A stretch of 64,000 nt of DNA from Seison nebaliae (Eukaryota; Rotifera; Pararotatoria; Seisonacea; Seisonidae). The notes beneath the pieces were generated by a model, which had not been told where the DNA came from, ran no database searches, and saw only the letters and a list, made by a program, of their open reading frames with translations. The stretch lies in the NCBI GenBank assembly GCA_023231475.1, contig JALJEE010002126.1:1-64000 (forward strand), read 5' to 3'. Each line of letters opens with the position of its first letter. The stretch's first letter is position 1. The position numbers were made by a program, and so were the translations under genes. This document shows, one piece after another, positions 63,494 through 64,000 of the stretch.

Positions 63494-64000
63494 TAAATAT
63501 GAGAAAGTCATTAGGAAATCACATACAACATATTCAGTCTCATAATGAAATAATTGTTTCGGAGTGAACTGACTCATTGGAATTGACTTCTTCATCTCTC
63601 AGCTCCTCTTCTAGTCTCTAACAATTATCGGTCACTATGAAATCTGTGTTGTCAACTTAACTATTTATTATTATTATCATCATTTCTTTCTTCTAATCCT
63701 TCACAATTTTCTCAAACTAATTTATTTTAATTGAAAATACTAAATGAAAGAAAACATTATTACTCCTATCAATACCATTCTCTAAAACTTTCAATTAATA
63801 AAATGTTATTCTCATCACCACCATCATCATTATCATCATTATTCTCCAACTTGTCACTTCATGCACTTGTCTCCCAGATGAAATAATTTCATCATCATCT
63901 TGATGATTCATTCAAATTAAATGTGGACGTTTGAAGAGAGAGACAGATAGAAAGAGAGTAGAGAGAAAGAAAAGATATTGATCATTTCATATCGATCGTC
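63494..64000. other. 3' flank of the giant gene
   Basis: About 500 bp to the window end, with an AATAAA near 63494-63500 directly after the stop and another AATAAA near 63796. CAT/ATC trinucleotide-rich patches (63815-63900) and a GA-rich end (63935-63972) are the only structure. No further gene start is seen. Confidence 0.5.

Noticed and set aside
1-64000. CRISPR arrays, phage or integrative elements, bacterial operons
   Set aside because: Spliced animal genes throughout; the regular repeats seen are microsatellites or an intronic minisatellite without spacers.

Overview
The window is eukaryotic nuclear DNA, AT-rich (by eye about two-thirds A+T). Almost all introns are 45-85 nt GT-AG introns, and the proteins are animal ones: lysyl oxidase-like enzyme with SRCR domains, strumpellin, extended synaptotagmin, AASS, Rpn3, SLC41 and SLC30 transporters. 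Tiny introns, short intergenic spaces, low-complexity Asp/Glu/Asn runs and the gene set suggest a small-genome arthropod, most likely an acariform mite (inference; no rRNA or other diagnostic marker is present).

Layout. 1-12.6 kb is gene-poor; its clearest structure is a ~350-bp repeat present as two inverted copies (about 3.13-3.48 and 10.40-10.74 kb). 13.1-13.9 kb holds a fast-evolving Rab7 paralogue. Then come an SLC41-type Mg2+ transporter (15.0-17.6, +), a LOXL amine oxidase (18.2-20.1, +), a ZnT zinc transporter (20.4-21.9, -), a divergent alpha-tubulin (22.5-23.9, +), strumpellin/WASHC5 (24.0-28.3, -), a C5-sterol desaturase (29.2-30.0, +), a RAD17-like clamp-loader ATPase (30.4-32.5, +), a stand-alone NIF3-like small protein (32.6-32.9, +), bifunctional lysine-degrading AASS (33.9-37.0, +), a PPC/DUF296 protein (37.9-38.4, +), canonical Rab7 (38.5-39.3, +) with a decayed duplicate of its last exon just downstream (~40.0-40.2), Rpn3/PSMD3 (40.8-42.9, +), an intronless extended synaptotagmin (43.6-45.8, +), a secreted chymotrypsin-fold protease (46.2-47.6, +), a TMEM59-like membrane protein with a Met/His-rich segment (49.3-50.4, +), and a giant 3,371-residue acidic nuclear protein with a CoREST-like ELM2-SANT module (53.2-63.5, +).

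The genes are mostly unrelated housekeeping genes rather than one pathway. Themes that connect some of them: endosomal/membrane traffic (two Rab7 genes, strumpellin of the WASH complex, E-Syt), metal handling (SLC41, SLC30, copper-dependent LOXL, a possible metal-binding ectodomain), and packing so tight that two convergent gene pairs have overlapping predicted 3' ends. Exon joins below were worked out by hand from reading frame, GT-AG sites and family conservation; cDNA would be needed to confirm them.

Most interesting points: the Rab7 paralogue that keeps every Rab7 intron position but has replaced the catalytic glutamine; a one-base frame break in the otherwise perfect canonical Rab7; the giant ELM2-SANT protein with an 8.6-kb uninterrupted first coding exon; a C5-sterol desaturase in a probable arthropod; and two small prokaryote-type domains (NIF3-like, PPC) embedded in the animal gene row. 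No CRISPR, phage, rRNA or tRNA was recognised, and I did not find a clear-cut new defence or mobile system.
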